Positions 18,944 through 29,813 are shown, numbered from the stretch's first letter. The stretch: 64,000 nucleotides of DNA from Echinarachnius parma (GCA_037951105.1 JBAMJV010009074.1:1-64000), one strand, 5' to 3'. Translations and numbers: made by a program. Notes: generated from the letters alone by a model not told the origin.

Positions 18944-20137
18944 CGCGACGTCGCTCGAAATCTTGCGGGTACATTTTTGTAGATGTGCGACGAGGTAAAA
19001 AATCGCCTTTACTTACAAAATTATTTGAATTTGTTTCGCTCCGAAGTACCTTTAGTTATTGAACCACATAGCCAGCGAGCGGTACCTTTCGCGAACGATA
19101 ATGTATGCATGACGTCATTGATCGCGTGCGCACGCATCTCATTACGAGACTTGGCTGGCTTCTGGGTCGATTATGCATGCCATGAAAATGTGGTATCGGA
19201 GCGGTATCGGTCTGGACATAGCACAGGGTTTACCCTTTTCGCTGCATTCTCTTCCCACAATTCATTTCGATGCTTACGTCATTGGCTTTCTGAACGCCCA
19301 TTCTACACGTTGATACCAAATTCGATACGCGACTCTTTGGACAAAATCTTGTGGAAGAAGGTCTTTTTCACCTGCTGTTTTTTGCCAAAATGGATTTTGA
19401 GCTATTCGGGATGCCGTTTATAAGGTAAGTTTTCGATATTTCGAAAATTTTGTATGTGAATGATGATAATTTATCTGAATTCTACATACTTTTATCGATC
19501 GTTTCATTGCAATTTTCTTGTGTGCGAGTGTTGATAAAGTTGTTGACATGGACATTATGCATGGTTTTGCAGTCCCGATATACAGTAGCTATCGTCGTAC
19601 TTTTTTGTGCATGCACAGTGGAGCGCTCTGGCACGTGTGCGTGGGGCTCGCCTCATAAATATTCATATGATTTTCATGCGCAAGCGCACTTCGGCTGTAC
19701 CGGCGCTCGGAGAAGTCATATAATGGGAATACACGATGAATGGGACAGCGGGCTATGTGTGAACTTATCGGACATTTCATATAATTTGCTAAAAAAGAAG
19801 GATAACTTACCTCAAATTGATGATTTATTACGGTAGTCCTGGTTAGAATCCGGCTTTGTCTTTGATCGCTGCAATGATGAAGTCACCTCAAAACTCGTCG
19901 GCAATGCATGCTGGGATAGGAGGTATTCGATATTCCGCTCGTAAGTGGCGATCGGTCAAAGACAAAGCCGGATTCTAACAAGGACTACCGTAATAAATCA
20001 TTAATTTGAGGTCCGATAAGTTCAATAACTAAAGCCTTAAAGGTACTTCGGAGTGAAACAAATTCAAATAATTTTGTAAGTAAAGGCGATTTTTTACCTC
20101 GTCGCACATCTCCTGCAAGATTTCGAGCGACGTCGCG
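18944..20137 (+). mobile_element. Fold-back element H
   Basis: Ends CGCGACGTCGCTCGAAATCT and its reverse complement form arms of about 115 bp (18944-19063 and about 20020-20137). A second inverted pair (19802-19862 and 19948-20006) makes an inner hairpin. The interior has frames of 146 and 128 aa with no motif I recognise and a possible first exon at 19390-19424. Superfamily unknown. Confidence 0.7.
19390..19424 (+). CDS. Possible first coding exon in element H
   Basis: An ATG in good context (CCAAAATGG) opens a short frame, MDFELFGMPFI plus two bases of the next codon, that runs straight into AAG|GTAAGT, a strong 5' splice site. Short Met-Asp-Phe first exons are common in animal transposase-type genes, so this may be the relic 5' end of the element's own gene. 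No downstream exon is recognisable before the right arm. The frame is only 11 full codons, so chance is possible. Confidence 0.3.
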
Positions 20138-20140
20138 TCA

Positions 20141-20207
20141 CAGCCCTGTGCTACGCACAGGGCTGATCACAGTAACTGTGATCAGCGCCGTCCTTAGGAC
20201 GGCGCTG
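20141..20207. repeat. Three adjacent perfect hairpins
   Basis: 20141-20165 is 11+3+11 (loop TAC), 20164-20184 is 9+3+9 (loop TAA) and 20183-20207 is 11+3+11 (loop TTA). They overlap by two bases each and start four bases after element H ends. Confidence 0.9.
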
Positions 20208-20410
20208 TGAAGACGAGACATTACAAAAATTGAAGAAATTTTGCGACGGGTGGTTTCAAGAACTTTAAATCTATTATTATTATATTTTTTCAGTTCTAGA
20301 CATGAATTAAACCTTCAACCTACCTTGCTTGCTATTTAATTTGTTGCAAAAGAATGATAACTTACCTCAAATTGATGATGATGATGATGATGACTGTTAT
20401 TTCCTTCGTC

Positions 20411-20551
20411 TTTGTTCGCTGCAAGCAATGTCAGGTGACCGAAAACTCGTCGGCAATGCATAGCGCATGCGCGGGGCGATCGGTTGACTCAGGGCCTAGG
20501 GTGCATTGCCGACAAGTTTTTGATCACCTGATATTGCATGCAGCGAACAAA
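20411..20551. repeat. 141-bp inverted repeat
   Basis: TTTGTTCGCTGC and GCAGCGAACAAA bound arms that also share GAAAACTCGTCGGCAATGCA with its partner. Part of the arm resembles the inside of element H (19862-19910), so it is likely a related fold-back. Confidence 0.7.
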
Positions 20552-20794
20552 TTCGGATACCATTTTCGTCACTTCTGTAATCTTGCCAGTTTTATAGTAA
20601 ATTTCAGTATAAATAAAACGAATGGAGCATCAGACATTTTAGGATTTGGATAATTGATGTCCATGCATAACATAATTCGTAAGTATGAACAGAGATATGT
20701 TATTTAAAGTATGTTTTTGTGTTTTTTTTTATAAGTGTGTTTGCCGTTAAAGCCTATAAAAGTGTTACCATCACGGTATACACACCTCAGTATG

Positions 20795-20823
20795 CCAGGC
20801 GCCGTACTACGTACGGCGCCTGG
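20795..20823. repeat. 29-bp perfect hairpin (13+3+13)
   Basis: CCAGGCGCCGTAC, loop TAC, GTACGGCGCCTGG. It sits where homology between 17285-17545 and 20818-21130 begins, i.e. at a duplication edge. Confidence 0.9.
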
Positions 20824-20956
20824 TTAGGTTATAGTTTGCTTTTTAGGTAACGACTACGTACATTTATTTACAGAGCACAATGCCCAGAGAGGCAGAGTGG
20901 CAGAGGTTTACACGGTAGTCTGTACATAAAAGCTAGATCGACAAATCTAGCACTTT

Positions 20957-21052
20957 CATGGCCTCTTTGACATTATTACTGGCATTTTACACTGTCGGAG
21001 AAACCGACACAGTGAAAATGCCAGTTATAATGTCAAACTCAAAGAGGCCATG
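20957..21052. repeat. 96-nt hairpin, copy 2
   Basis: Arms CATGGCCTCTTTGA... and its partner pair over about 40 bp with a 5-nt bulge and an AGAAA loop. The size suits a pre-miRNA-like fold or a tiny fold-back element; the copy at 17404 is shorter. Confidence 0.75.
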
Positions 21053-21155
21053 ATCTACATAATTTAAACGCGTAAATACTGCAACTGCAAGAATCGTCCA
21101 ATCTATATTTTATATAATAGCGAATGTAGATCAACAAATATATTGATTTATTTCA

Positions 21156-21874
21156 CATCTACAATGTATTGTAAATGGTCCTGATGGACCATTTACTGCT
21201 CACAGTGGTAAAAATCTACGGGACACAATTTGAACTACAAACAGAGAGAAAAGAACAGCATATCTAAAGTTAAAAATTGCATACCTAGATTGAAGATGAT
21301 TTTATGATTTATTGTACAAAATTTCATTATCAAAATGATAAGTCATATTTACAAAAATCGTCATATAAGTTCCATTTCTTTCTCTTCCTGCTCGATGTCC
21401 CTTCGTAAACAAAGAAAGCCCGCCCGCAACATGCGGAGGCCGCTTATTATTGTCCAAAACAAGCCAACTCGCGATCTGCAAGCATGCCCGCCGTATCCGA
21501 TTTCGGATACGCCATATCAGAATTCGGATACGCCGTGTCAGAATTCGGATACGGTAACACGTGTGGTGTGGGAAGCTTGCGGGAAATACATGACAGTCAT
21601 CCAGATAGCAGCAACACTTTCGAGAGGGATCACGACTGAGATTTTCTCAGTCTTTTTATTTTCCAAAACTGCAGATTTTCCATTTTTTTCGACATTTGAA
21701 GAATAATTTGGACCATTTTGGTAAGTTCATATAACACTTGTATCATTTTTAGGGCCATTCATGATTGATTTTGTTGAATTTAAGATAAGAATTTTGTGTG
21801 AAATTTTGACAAACTTTTTTTGTACTGTCCCACATTGTTCCCGTATAGCGCAGCATTGCAATGTAGTGTTGTGT
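21156..21874. mobile_element. 0.72-kb insertion with 11-bp direct repeat
   Basis: Flanked by GATTTATTTCA at 21145-21155 and 21875-21885; the paralogous sequence at 17660-17680 is uninterrupted. The insert carries a 123-aa frame (21335-21706) without known domains, a 21-bp minisatellite and a 10+4+10 hairpin near its left end. No poly(A). Type unknown. Confidence 0.6.
21493..21556. repeat. 21-bp minisatellite
   Basis: Three units of TCGGATACGCCATATCAGAA type. In the plus frame it reads repeated SDTPYQN/SDTPCQN, keeping frame because 21 is a multiple of three. Confidence 0.8.
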
Positions 21875-22197
21875 GATTTATTTCATGGCCCCTTCTATTT
21901 ACTGCACTAAATAGCTGCAGTCTTTAGTTTCAGTTTGAGTTCAATGTCAGCCGCTTAGCCTTAGAATATTAACTATTGAATTTGAATCTATTCTAATTCA
22001 CCAAACAATTAAAAGCCGAAGGCAAAGTCAAACCGTCAAAAAAGAGGCCACGTTACCGATAGATTTGTAGATCTAAGTAACTAAGTTCTGTATTAAACAA
22101 GCATAAGGTAAAGTACGTACCAGAAGCTTTTGTCTAGGTCGTCGTGTAAGCTCTACCTCCACATCAACGTCGACATCAATGTAGATCCGGCTAAAAT

Positions 22198-22400
22198 GTG
22201 CATGGATTCATGACATTTATCGACATGTCACCGTCGAGCACGCCGCGAGTCGATCCAGCCTACAGCATACAGCTAGCGGAGCGCAGCCGGCCGGCCCGCC
22301 CCGGGGCCCGGGGCCCGGGGCCGGGAGACACACGGCGCGCCTCCAATCCAGCTACGGTAGCTCCCGCAAAGCTAAAAAGCCAGTTTACGACATGACGAAA
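22198..22400. other. GC-rich stretch, possible CpG-rich promoter or exon
   Basis: CGCAGCCGGCCGGCC and repeated GGGGCCCGG near 22270-22325 contrast with AT-rich surroundings. The 65-aa plus frame has no recognised motif. It could be regulatory, or merely low-complexity. Confidence 0.3.
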
Positions 22401-22669
22401 ATAATACGGAGTTCCTAGCTAGCTAACCCTAGCTCGCCTAACCCTAGATTGTTCACAATTCAACGCAAGTTGGCGACATTTGCCTTTGAAATCGAGAGTC
22501 CGTCGTGATTTTTGCAAGATCAATAAGATTTTATAAACTTCATTTAAAAACAAGAAAATGCGTTTCCAGTAAAATTGAAAGCGGATTCAAATTACAATTT
22601 ACTCCTGCTAACTTGGTATAACAGGGCATTTAATAAATCTATGAAATGGAGCCGTCAGAGTGTTACAGT

Positions 22670-22724
22670 GTTAGGGGGACATGGAGATGTCCCCCTAACG
22701 CAGTACTGTCCCCGTAGCACGGGG
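22670..22724. repeat. Two adjacent hairpins
   Basis: 22670-22699 is 13+4+13 (GTTAGGGGGACAT, loop GGAG) and 22710-22724 is 6+3+6 (CCCCGT, loop AGC). No poly-T follows, so there is no reason to call a terminator. Confidence 0.8.
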
Positions 22725-22780
22725 CTATTCCGACAGAATGGCCACGTAGCACTAGTTTTAGATAAATATATATATATGTA

Positions 22781-23222
22781 TATATATAAGCGAGAAGTGA
22801 ACTAATACATACAGCTTCGGTTTCTTCCAATATATAAATAATTGCAAGGAGTAATCATAAATGATTGAGAAGGAAGAATAATAGTAGGCGTAGCTTAATA
22901 AGCAATGTTCCTCCTTTTAATCCACCAAATGAAAAAAGGCACTGGTCGAAAAATTGGTCTCCGCCAGGACTCGAACCTGGGTCTCCGGCTTGGAACGCCG
23001 ATGCCTTAACCACTAGGCCACGGGGACCGTGTGATTAAAGACAGATCCAGTTTAGGTCATTGGCAAGCCAATCTCTCGGCCCTTTGTACTCAAGTATTCA
23101 TGGGGAAGGAGTTACGAACAATGCAAGCCGCCTTTACTTCAGCTGGATCACAATAGAGTGATTCAAGTATTAGTTAGAACATTATATATATAAGCGAGAA
23201 GTGAACTAATACATACAGCTTC
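22781..23222. repeat. 38-bp direct repeats around a 366-bp tRNA-like insert
   Basis: The same 38 bp (TATATATAAGCGAGAAGTGA and on) stands at 22781-22818 and 23185-23222. Between them is a 366-bp segment with a minus-strand tRNA-like sequence. This could be a long target-site duplication around a SINE or a simple tandem duplication. Confidence 0.7.
22956..23028 (-). tRNA. tRNA-Gly(TCC)-like sequence
   Basis: Cloverleaf on the minus strand: D-arm GCCT/AGGC, anticodon stem TCGGC/GCCGG with loop GTTCCAA (anticodon TCC, Gly), T-arm CCAGG/CCTGG with loop TTCGAGT, acceptor GTCCCCG/CGGAGAC with one C-A mismatch plus a G-C pair outside it. B box GGTTCGAGTCC is perfect. The flanks suggest a SINE-like or duplicated unit, so it may not be a working tRNA. 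Confidence 0.6.
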
Positions 23223-24778
23223 TAATAGAGATAAGCATTCATTATGTTGACATTTCGACACATAGAGACTAGATTGGAGACTATCAACAATGGTCATTTG
23301 ATCTGGCTGGAGGTCATTCCCCACTGTGCTGAGGCCAGGGGTTAAGTGGTGTTAACCCCCAGTATATGACATATTCATTACTTTGAGTCCAGTACTCCTA
23401 AAATAATTACCACCAACCCCCCCCTCCCCCCCCCCCCCCCAATTTCACAAAGTGCATTCAGGCCATTAATTTCACATATGCATGTATACATTACTACAAT
23501 TATATAAAAGTATACTTTACAGCGAGTGTGAGAAGTGTCCTTCTATTTATCATGGTGACCGATATGTGACTGCATTGAGTGCATACTTCTTAATGTAGCT
23601 ATTAAACTAGCCTTGTTTTTTTCTATCAATCTAAGTCACTTTCCTATTTCAAATTTGCATTAATGCAATGTAATGTTCAGTAAATGGTCGTATCTAATGA
23701 AATATTACCTTATTATTTTCCCCCCTTTATGAAAAAAATTCCTAGAGTCTTTGAATGAGTATACATGCATTGGTCAGCTGATGGGAACAAGTATAATTTG
23801 TATAGAGTTATTACAGTTTTGCAATGTAGTAGTCTGTCATTCTGTCATCTAAACATCATTGTATAAGTATGTAAGTTTTTTAGCGGGCGTCTTCAAAGGC
23901 AGAATAAGATAGAAAACTCGAGTTTAGTGTATGAACTTCAGCACAGTAACCTTACTTTTGATTTACAGTTATGATGTGTTTTAAACATTGTGCCATTATA
24001 TGTCCCATTTTATGCCATGCAGTGATATTTTAATTCACCTGGTGATACAATGATATCAAAACATACTTAGGTGTCATTGATGACTATTTATATAGTTAAC
24101 AATCATATGAATATGGCTGTGAGGAAAGAAGAAGAAAATAAAAACTATAGAATAAGAGAAATGTTATGTGTGGACACACCGTAATACATTATAGTAATAG
24201 AGTACACCATCTGGAACATGCATGAAAGGAAGTGTGAACCCAACTAGTTTACGACTTGTCCACTCTAGCTGAAATAAATTCTATTGAGTGGTTAGGGGTC
24301 AGGGGGATCAATGATATTTGTATTAGATTGGTACATGCAGTATGTTGTAGGGACCACATAGCTAAGATTAGAAAATGAAAGGGAATTATCATAACAAATA
24401 CAACAACAACAATGAGATAGATGTGAAAGAACATTGAAAGAACGAGCAGAAAATTATCATGGGAAGAAAATAAGGCAGGAAACAAAAATAAGATACGTAT
24501 TTTGAAAAAATGTAGGTATTATACAGAAAATAAGAACAGAAGACAACTATTTCATTGGAAAAAAGGAAATACTAGGAGAAACATCAAGCTGCAATAGAAA
24601 AAAAGAACATATACTAAAGCAAAAGTGATGCTAATTATGTAAGAAGCTGGAAAGAGGAAGATCACGGAAACCAGAGGAAGATCACGGAAACCAAGAAAAG
24701 TAAATGAAAATGGAGAAGTATGATGGAAACTATCTAAAGAATGTAATGTCAAAGATAGCTGGAAGAATTAAGTTATAA
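23223..24778. other. No gene recognised
   Basis: AT-rich sequence with a poly-C run (23410-23440) and a 19-bp direct repeat (GAGGAAGATCACGGAAACC) at 24654-24692. Short frames have no motifs. Confidence 0.5.
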
Positions 24779-25307
24779 GGGATAGTTCAGATTTGGTAGA
24801 GACGGTGCTACATACAATTATTTTTTGTGAGATAATGAAAAACTGAGTGTAAAATTTGAAAGAGCACAATATTTTAATGGCAGAATAAACTTTATTTTAT
24901 TGAAATCGGTACAGAAACGGCTGAAATATCCAAAAACATAGCCATTTGTAATAAATGTGGGGCCCCACACTTATTCGATACTTTTTAAATGCTTCCTCTT
25001 TTCAAAATGTTACAAAATAGGTATTTAAATAGTTGTTGGTTATTTCTCTATCTTATCACTATTTCAACAGAACATCACATGCACAATATTTTATTCAAAT
25101 TGGTTGAAACCGATGAGTGTTTAGAGAGCGTCCTTTTACGTTTTAACAGCTCTTTTTTAATGGTAACAAGATCTTTACGAAGTCATTTGTAATTTTGAGT
25201 TCCGTTCCAGTTATAACTATTAGTTTGTAAGTAATGATGCCGGTTTTGGTTACTAAAATTCAGTTTCACCAAAACTGTACTCTTCTTACCAGAACTCAAC
25301 TATCCCT
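24779..25307 (+). mobile_element. TTAA MITE family A
   Basis: AGGGATAGTTCAGATTTGGT at the left and AACTCAACTATCCCT at the right, the right TTAA at 25308-25311; the left target is worn (TATAA). Internal match to the 8876 copy includes GAGATAATGAAAAACTGAGT. Confidence 0.8.
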
Positions 25308-25311
25308 TTAA

Positions 25312-25792
25312 AGCCCAAGTCCAGTTTCAGGAAAATAGCCTAATACATATATATTGATCAATATTGTTGAATATGTATTGAAATAGGGCTTGTGTGGTAC
25401 AATCCGAACTTAAGCATCGTTAAATACAGAAATATCTGAAGATATCCAATATCCGCCTGTGAAATTCATAAATCCACCGCGTGTTCAGAACTCTCAGCGC
25501 CACTAGCGTTGGGGGAGATATAGCCCGTATAGAGCGTACACCAAGTGTACACAGTTCTCGTGGCCGTTATATACACGTAGCGTATGGGCGATTCCGCTTT
25601 GGCGATATCTATGCCGACGGCATAAATATATAATTACGCATATATATCAATTAGTAGGCGGTTTCTTGGCCAAATTTGGATAATCCTATATTAGTACAAT
25701 TATATTCTTTCAGATTATTGGTAATAAGAGCTTCCATTTCATTTTTTTTAGAGGGGGGCGTTTCCAAAACTGGCCTTTACCTTTAAAGGGAC
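25312..25792 (+). mobile_element. TTAA MITE family B, full copy
   Basis: TTAA at 25308-25311 (shared with MITE A) and 25793-25796. Ends AGCCCAAGTCCAGTTTC and AAAACTGGCCTTTACCT. It closely matches 9924-10394. Confidence 0.9.
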
Positions 25793-25796
25793 TACA

Positions 25797-26358
25797 CCGT
25801 CTAGATGGCCTAATTTTCACAATTCGGCTCTCTATACGTAACTTTTCCTGAAGAAAAAGGAATTTTTCTCATGAAATCAATAAATTTTGGGGTAATTATT
25901 AAATATCTAATTGTCCTGGGAACGCCCCTTTTAAATCGCAAAAATGTGACGTCATCTAAAGAACGTACTAATAAACTTAATTATGTAGATGACGCGTCAT
26001 GACGTAAGCCAATGAATTGTCAATCACATGTCAATCACGCTGCCGATTCTGGACCCTTGTGGGTGGGGCATATATTGGCTGCTAAATGAGATTTGGCATC
26101 AGAACTCACTACTGTATTTATTTTCATGGATTTTTTTTCGGCAGACCTATTTTACAAGTCATCAACTATGGAATAAATGTCGAAGTACGAGAATTATAAA
26201 GGGTAAGATTAGAAATAAAAGTGACAGAGAGGAAGGAGAAAATAGTTATTCGATTCCGTTTGATTCGATTCTCAGGATTATTGTTTATAAGGGTAATTCC
26301 AACAAAGGTTATATTTGATATTTGAATACTTTGTAAATTGCAAATAGCAAACACCAAT
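25797..26358. other. Possible further TTAA element, right end not found
   Basis: AGGGACTACACCGTCTAG follows the TTAA at 25793-25796 like another MITE start, but I find no matching inverted end before the palindrome at 26359. No gene seen. Confidence 0.3.
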
Positions 26359-26700
26359 TACCCAGCTAGCCACCTGACGTCGGGCCGATGTCGGAAGTTG
26401 GTCGCCGGATGTCGGCATATCGCCGTTGGCTCGAGGTTAAAATGTCCGCCAGCCCAACATCGTCACGACGTCATTTTTGTGATATATTGGCATAACGTCA
26501 TTTTCCGACAATGGCCCAACATCATCTCATGACATGATGTTGGGCCATTGTCGGAAAATGACGTTATGCCAATATATCACAAAAATGACGTCGTGACGAT
26601 GTTGGGCTGGCGGACATTTTAACCTCGAGCCAACGGCGATATGCCGACATCCGGCAACCAACTTCCGACATCGGCCCGACGTCAGGTGGCTAGCTGGGTA
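26359..26700. repeat. 342-bp near-perfect palindrome
   Basis: Arms of about 167 bp from TACCCAGCTAGCCACC to its reverse complement, centred near 26530. I find a single mismatch between arms outside the ~8-bp spacer. ORFs on both strands are mirror images. It looks like a recent fold-back MITE; the target duplication is unclear (TA possible). Confidence 0.95.
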
Positions 26701-27594
26701 GGTGCAACCCATGACAAATGTCTGTGTATATGTTAAATGGCCTGGGCGTTAGCAAATGGCTGCCATTTGCTAGTATGCTACCTGTTGAGTTGAGATGGTG
26801 CGCAAGATAATTGTGCGGGTTTGACCTCTACCTGATTACCAAGGGTAATAATAAGCGCATAGGGACATGCAATTGTGCTTATGTGTTATGTGCTATATAA
26901 AAGTGATTAATTATTATTATTTGTACTCTGAAATCATAGACCTACTAGGTCTATGCTGAAACCCATCAAAGAATAGCAACGCATGTTCTACTGTAGTTTA
27001 GTGTAAAGAGATACAGGGAGATGGGGGAGAAAAGGGAGGGGTAGGGAAAGTGGAAATGAGGCTTACCACATTTTGTATTTATTCACTTGCTGCAGTAAAG
27101 TAATACTGTGTAGCTAGCGAGGGGTTGTGAGTCTCCCATAAAAACATCAGTTTACTGGGAGTGTGATTAAATCATGCTTGCTGATTATAGGCTTATGGAG
27201 TGTGACCTCAATGAGACCCTAGGGCCAAAGGTTAATTGGTTGTAATTACACTGGTCAGCAACATTCATGAGATGGCGCTGTTGAAATGCAACATCAAATT
27301 GTGCTATGTGCAACACTAAAACTGTTCGATTATAGCACCTTTAAGCCGTGTATGTGTACAATAGTCCTAAATCATACTCCTTTCTAAAATTATTCTTGAT
27401 AATGATTTGAATGATTGTCTTACTCCGTTTATTGACACTGCATTACATTTGTTTCATGATATACCCTACTTTTATGATTATATGTATATATTATGGCAAT
27501 ATGATAATTTATGATAATATTGTCATATATATCTAAAGAATGGCATACCCACATATCGTTATTTACTTTTTATAGAAACCGCTTGCTAAACCCG
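26701..27594. other. No gene; two short palindromes
   Basis: Hairpins at 26750-26772 (10+3+10, TAGCAAATGG loop CTG) and 26935-26955 (10+1+10, CATAGACCTA). Otherwise AT-rich without coding signal. Confidence 0.5.
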
Positions 27595-27598
27595 TTAA

Positions 27599-28109
27599 AG
27601 AGGTACTTTAGTTTTGGTAGAGAGGGCGCTGCACATCACAATTCTTTTGTGAGGTAATGACAAACTGAGTGTCCAATTTGAGAAAACATGCAATTTTAAT
27701 GGCAGAATAAACTTTATTTGGTCAAAATCGACCCAGATACGGCTGAAATATCAATAAATATATGTGATCTTATAATTATTTGGGGCCCAAATAATCAGAT
27801 GATTTTTAGAAAAAAATTAAAAATGGCTTGCACTTTTACAAAAATGTTCAAAAGCGTTTTTTTAAATAGTTGTTGATGTTCTGGCTATCATTATACCAAT
27901 AAAACATCACATGCATAATTTTGTATGAAAAATGGTTGAAACCAATGCCTTTTTAAAAAGCGCCCTCTTGTGTTTTAATGGCTCTTTTTGAATGATAACA
28001 GGCTTTTTACTTAGTCGTTTGTAATTTTGTATACCTTTCGAGCATGGTGGAGTTATAAGCGTAGTTTATAATGTTACTGTGCAGGTTTTGGCCACTAAGG
28101 TTCAGCCCC
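27599..28109 (+). mobile_element. TTAA MITE family A
   Basis: TTAA at 27595-27598; left end GAGGTACTTTAGTTTTGGTA with GAGAGGGCGCTGC. The right end is worn (CAGCCCCTTGAAA). It closely matches the 45191 copy, which lies in the opposite orientation. Confidence 0.8.
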
Positions 28110-28379
28110 TTGAAATAAGGTTATTTATTAAAATGTAACTGTAATTAGTTTTCTTTCTTTTTTTCTCCTTAAATACAATGCAAAACCACAACTGTAGCTT
28201 TTAAGTTAAAATGCAATTACACACGTCCAATATGTTTAGCGTGTTTATATTATGCGTAATTTGTTATCCAATTTTAGATATCTAATTTTGTTCTACAAAA
28301 TATACACCTATTATTCAAAATGTATTTTATATGTATTTATATAAGAAATAAGTTATGCATGTATATCGTTTATGTTTCT

Positions 28380-28462
28380 CAATTTTGTATGTAATTTATT
28401 TGTGTAAACTCGTATGTATTTTTAATGAATAAACCATATTTGAATTTGAGTTGAATTGAATA
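28380..28462 (+). mobile_element. LINE 3' tail fragment
   Basis: AATAAACCATATTTGAATTT followed by TGAGTTGAATTGAATAA resembles the 3' ends of the other LINEs here (AATAAACTGAATCTGAATC at 38404, AATAAACCCTTATTGAATTG at 62713). Coding part not seen. Confidence 0.4.
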
Positions 28463-28713
28463 ATCCAATGGCACCGCTATGCATACCGTGATATTGTTTT
28501 CAATAAATTAATATTTAAAAAAATATCAAATATCTGATATTATTTATAAATGATGAATGAGTATTTTTGTTTGTTAGCTTCATTATTATTATCCTAACCT
28601 ATCGCTACGTATCAACTTAATTCTTCAAAGTATGGCGAATTCAAAATCTAGTTATTAGGTGATGCGCATAATCCTCAGCCCCTACAATTTGTCAAAAACA
28701 TCGATGAGCTTAC

Positions 28714-28998
28714 CGAGCAAGATACCCTGTTCTAGGGGAAGCTGTGGGAAAATGCTTCATTCCTATCGAATTCAAGATTCCTTGCAGCTCCTCTGTCTGC
28801 TCAGGTCCATCGCCATATTTGGTCTTCCAATCCATGAGAAGCTCAGTCACAGCCCGTGTGGACTGATTTCGGTGAGCTTCCAATTTGTTATATACCATGG
28901 TCGGGGTATTCCCGAGAGTGACACCTAGTCGATGTAACTTGTCAGGGGGAACTTGTCTGGCTATGTCCATGACGAGCTTATCAGACAAGCCATGGGTC
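28714..28998 (-). CDS. Death-domain exon 1
   Basis: A 285-bp open exon between an acceptor (TTTGCATTCAG) and a donor (CTCG|GTAAGC), phase 1 at both ends. It encodes about 94 residues beginning THGLSDKLVMDIARQ, with the six-helix death-domain pattern: VPPDKLHRLGVTLG, then ELLMDWKTKYGDGPEQTEEL and LQGILNSIGM. Death domains mediate homotypic assembly in apoptosis and innate-immune signalling. Two further exons of equal length and phase lie at 29529 and 33552, so this is probably one exon of a split gene. Start codon and other exons were not found. Confidence 0.8.
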
Positions 28999-29271
28999 CT
29001 GAATGCAAATTAAAACAAACAAAGTTGGTATACGTATATTGCTCGATAATAACGCTACTCCATATGTTATCGGACGTGGTTTGAAAAAAAAGCTCTTTAA
29101 TTTTTTTTTTTTTTTTTTTTTGTGTTCTCTTCAAAGTTGATTTGAGACTGGTGTATCAGAGTCAATGCAAATAATACAAACAAAACTGAGGTTATGACTA
29201 TCGGCAGGACACGCATTCAGACTTACCCTCCACTCTAGTTCATGAACGATGATCTAAACCAGCAAAGAGAA

Positions 29272-29375
29272 TGGCCCCGTTGCAGAAAGAGATACAATCG
29301 AGTGGAATATACAATTATTGTAATTTAGATCATGTCTTCTAAATGCGCATATCTCATTGGTTGAAAAGCGCAAAT
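29272..29375. mobile_element. MITE family G, left part
   Basis: GGCCCCGTTGCAGAAAGAGA onward, matching the start of the complete G copy at 30083. It is cut off where the second 815-bp unit begins. Confidence 0.65.
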
Positions 29376-29528
29376 GTTTTATTATTATTTGTTATCATTA
29401 TTATCATCCTTACCTATCACTACGTATAATCTTAATTCGTCAAAGTATTATGAATTCAAAATCTAGTTATTAGGTGATGCACATAATCCTCAGCCCCTAC
29501 ACTTTGTCAAAAACATCGATGAGCTTAC

Positions 29529-29813
29529 CGAGCAAGATACCCTGTTCTAGGGGAAGCTGTGGGAAAATGCTTAATTCCTATCGAATTCAAGATTCCTTGC
29601 AGCTCCTCTGTCTGCTCAGGTCCATCGCCATATTTGGTCTTCCAATCCATGAGAAGCTCAGTCACAGCCCGTGTGTAGTCATTTCGGTGAAATTCCAATT
29701 TGTTATTTACCATGTTGTGGTTATTCCCGAGAGCGTAACCTAGGACGAAGAACTTGACAGGGGAAACATGTCTGGCTATGTCCATGACGAGCTTATCAGA
29801 CAAGCCATGGGTC
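29529..29813 (-). CDS. Death-domain exon 2
   Basis: Duplicate of the exon at 28714, 815 bp away, again 285 bp with identical splice sites and phase. The frame stays open, but the middle has diverged (ARHVSPVKFFVLGYALGNNH), including change at positions that are hydrophobic-core or helix-capping in the sister exon, while the C-terminal half (ELLMDWKTKYGDGPEQTEEL) is unchanged. It lies upstream of exon 1 in transcription order. Symmetrical phase means either copy could be spliced in or skipped without frame loss. Confidence 0.7.

Noticed and set aside
19450-19836. 128-aa ORF in element H
   Set aside because: No motif; no splice or start context better than chance.
22670-22724. Rho-independent terminator
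   Set aside because: Hairpins lack a following T run and the sequence is eukaryotic.
22956-23028. tRNA-His reading because of an extra 5' G pairing
   Set aside because: The anticodon loop reads TCC (Gly), not GTG; the extra pair is probably incidental.
26338-26712. Two ORFs of similar sequence on opposite strands
   Set aside because: Mirror images generated by the palindrome, not a gene pair.
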